Shown here: piece by piece, positions 54,439 through 55,161 of the stretch | How positions within the stretch are numbered: the first letter of the stretch is position 1 | Layout of the letters: each line of letters begins with the position of its first letter | NCBI GenBank assembly: GCA_903884005.1 | Contig: CAISDA010000011.1 | Location: 1-55,161 of the forward strand | Direction of reading: 5' to 3' | Length of the DNA: 55,161 nucleotides | Origin: an uncultured Ignavibacteriota bacterium | Lineage (GTDB): Bacteria; Bacteroidota; Ignavibacteria; UBA10030; UBA8401 | Notes under the pieces: model-generated | Told to the model about the DNA's origin: nothing | The model's input: only the letters and a program-made list of their open reading frames with translations | Database searches by the model: none | Program-made: the position numbers and the translations under genes

Positions 54439-54589
54439 AAAATTGATTGTTGCGAATACGTGATTGTATCATAAGTAGGTATTAAATGGCTGCCGAGATG
54501 GGATAGATTGACGGGTGGTAACGATAAAAACCATCAACCAGGTTGAAGAACACGTCGGTGAAAAACTCAACAGTCTGCCAAGGCGGGGC

Positions 54590-54635
54590 CCGAAGGATAG
54601 ACTTCGGCATTAACTCCAGGGTCGTTAGGCCCTGG
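54590..54635 (+). other. Two consecutive hairpins upstream of the hicB region
   Basis: CCGAAG-CTTCGG (54590-54607) and CCAGGG-CCCTGG (54616-54635) are separated by eight bases. They precede a ribosome site (AGGAG, 54646-54650) and a very short reading frame. They could be a structured leader or transposon debris. From about 54521 an in-frame reading ends LNSLPRRGPKDRLRH, vaguely like the tail of a transposase, but this is weak. Confidence 0.35.
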
Positions 54636-54656
54636 CAGTACAGAAAGGAGAGCACG

Positions 54657-54707
54657 ATGAGCAACGAACAGGTGGCACTCGAGACGAAAGGTATTACGCT
54701 GGAGTGA
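54657..54707 (+). CDS. Putative 16-residue peptide before hicB
   Basis: ATG at 54657 has AGGAG six bases upstream and reads MSNEQVALETKGITLE before a TGA four bases from the hicB ATG. It may be a leader peptide coupling translation, or the start of a damaged gene. It does not resemble HicA, the usual partner. Confidence 0.3.
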   Translation: MSNEQVALETKGITLE

Positions 54708-54711
54708 AATC

Positions 54712-55095
54712 ATGACTTACAAAGGGTATACTGCTCATATTGAGTTTATCGAGGATGCAGGATTATTTCACGGTGAAGTCATTGGCACTAAAGATGTAAT
54801 AACGTTTCAGGGATCATTCGTTAAGGAACTTAAGAAGGCCTTTAACGATTCGGTGGATGATTATCTGGAATTTTGTAAATCAAGGGGTGAGGAGCCAGAC
54901 AAACCCTTTTCCGGGAAATTCGTCTTGCGATTACCCAAAGCGCTTCATCGGAAAATTTATATTAAAGCAATCAAGAGCGGTCAAAGTCTTAATAATTATA
55001 TCGCACCAGTAGTGTCCCGTTATAAGTCGAATAAATACAACTGGTTATCAGTTGATGGAGTCACAATTTGCAGAGGTAACTCCGTAAGTAGTTGA
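54712..55095 (+). pseudogene. HicB-family antitoxin cut by an IS element
   Basis: The first about 100 residues are HicB: MTYKGYTAHIEFIEDAGLF, GEVIG, the SVDDYLEFCKSRGEEPDKPF segment, and the ribbon-helix-helix part KFVLRLPKALHRKIYIKAIK then SGQSLNNYI. From codon 100-101 (about 55009-55012) the frame enters the terminal repeat of an IS4-type element and continues for 28 residues as read-through to a TAG/TGA stop. HicB normally ends a few residues after the LNNYI-type helix, so the antitoxin fold might survive with an altered tail. No hicA toxin gene is recognisable upstream. HicB proteins bind and silence HicA mRNA interferases and repress their own operon. Confidence 0.75.
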
Positions 55096-55161
55096 GAAAT
55101 AAGGGTTTTCTCAAATAGTGACACACTCAATATTTGTAGAATTGTGTAGAGCGATAATTTG
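55009..55161 (-). mobile_element. End of an IS4-type element, continuing beyond the window
   Basis: From AGTGTCC at 55011 the sequence matches the left end of the remnant at 336-372 (31 of 37 bases). The minus strand encodes the transposase 3' end directly inside it. The element is inserted in hicB. The inner boundary of the terminal repeat is not defined. Confidence 0.8.
55020..55160 (-). CDS. IS4-family transposase, C-terminal part (partial)
   Basis: The last 46 codons of a transposase run in from the right edge of the window. They read KLSLYTILQILSVSLFEKT and end NQLYLFDL with a TAA at 55022-55020. This is the standard C-terminus of the IS4 subgroup whose N-terminal domain is DUF4372, the same family as the remnant at 345-564. 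The remainder lies outside the window, so intactness is unknown. Confidence 0.85.
   Translation of the reverse strand, partial: KLSLYTILQILSVSLFEKTLISQLLTELPLQIVTPSTDNQLYLFDL

Noticed and set aside
54521-54619. Transposase tail upstream of hicB
   Set aside because: The LNSLPRRG-like segment is too short and lacks surrounding conserved residues to be called.

Overview
The window most likely comes from a Gram-negative member of the Bacteroidota/FCB group, probably close to the Ignavibacteria or Kapabacteria lineages. Two secreted proteins end in type IX secretion (T9SS) type A sorting domains containing YPNP(A/F)NPSTTI. A PorV/PorQ-like outer-membrane protein is present, and one promoter fits the Bacteroidota pattern TTG-N20-TAnnTTTG. 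Lineage is inference. I saw no rRNA, tRNA or CRISPR array. By eye, the first ~2.9 kb and last ~0.7 kb are more AT-rich than the interior, and both ends carry pieces of the same IS4-type element family.

Layout. 330-715: internally deleted IS4-type element. 867-2779: secreted small protein overlapping an M64 metallopeptidase with a T9SS tail. 3232-4800: two phage-virion-like genes, the second fused tail-to-tail with a histidine kinase gene. 4719-9064 (minus): corrinoid protein, UroD-type methyltransferase, DUF1638 protein, hybrid histidine kinase. 9377-11750 (minus): PAS protein plus chemoreceptor with a CZB domain, a CetB/CetA-like split energy-taxis receptor. 12508-22379: 2396-aa repeat surface protein, PorV-like protein and a large barrel-like protein. 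22755-28043: DUF2339 protein, then Rieske, b6-type cytochrome b, 11-haem cytochrome c and a c554-like cytochrome. 28203-42585: transglutaminase-like protein, two GH2 glycosidases, a T9SS propeller-like protein, an M1-M28-PDZ peptidase fusion and RsgA, with REP-like palindromes between some of them.

42705-48947 is the best candidate for an undescribed system. Six genes lie head to tail with 4-8 nt overlaps or very short gaps: PqqD-family protein, ATP-grasp enzyme, fold-III PLP decarboxylase with a leader-like N-terminus, urea transporter-M23 peptidase fusion, TPR lipoprotein or periplasmic protein, and an outer-membrane barrel. The arrangement suggests cytoplasmic synthesis or modification of a small molecule or peptide, coupled to an envelope-spanning export or cell-wall route.

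48971-51605 (minus) encodes a sugar isomerase, class II aldolase and PfkB kinase that together form a plausible lyxose/mannose route. The right end holds a metallo-beta-lactamase-fold hydrolase, a phosphodiester glycosidase, a SnoaL-like protein, and a hicB antitoxin gene cut by an IS4-type element that continues beyond the window.
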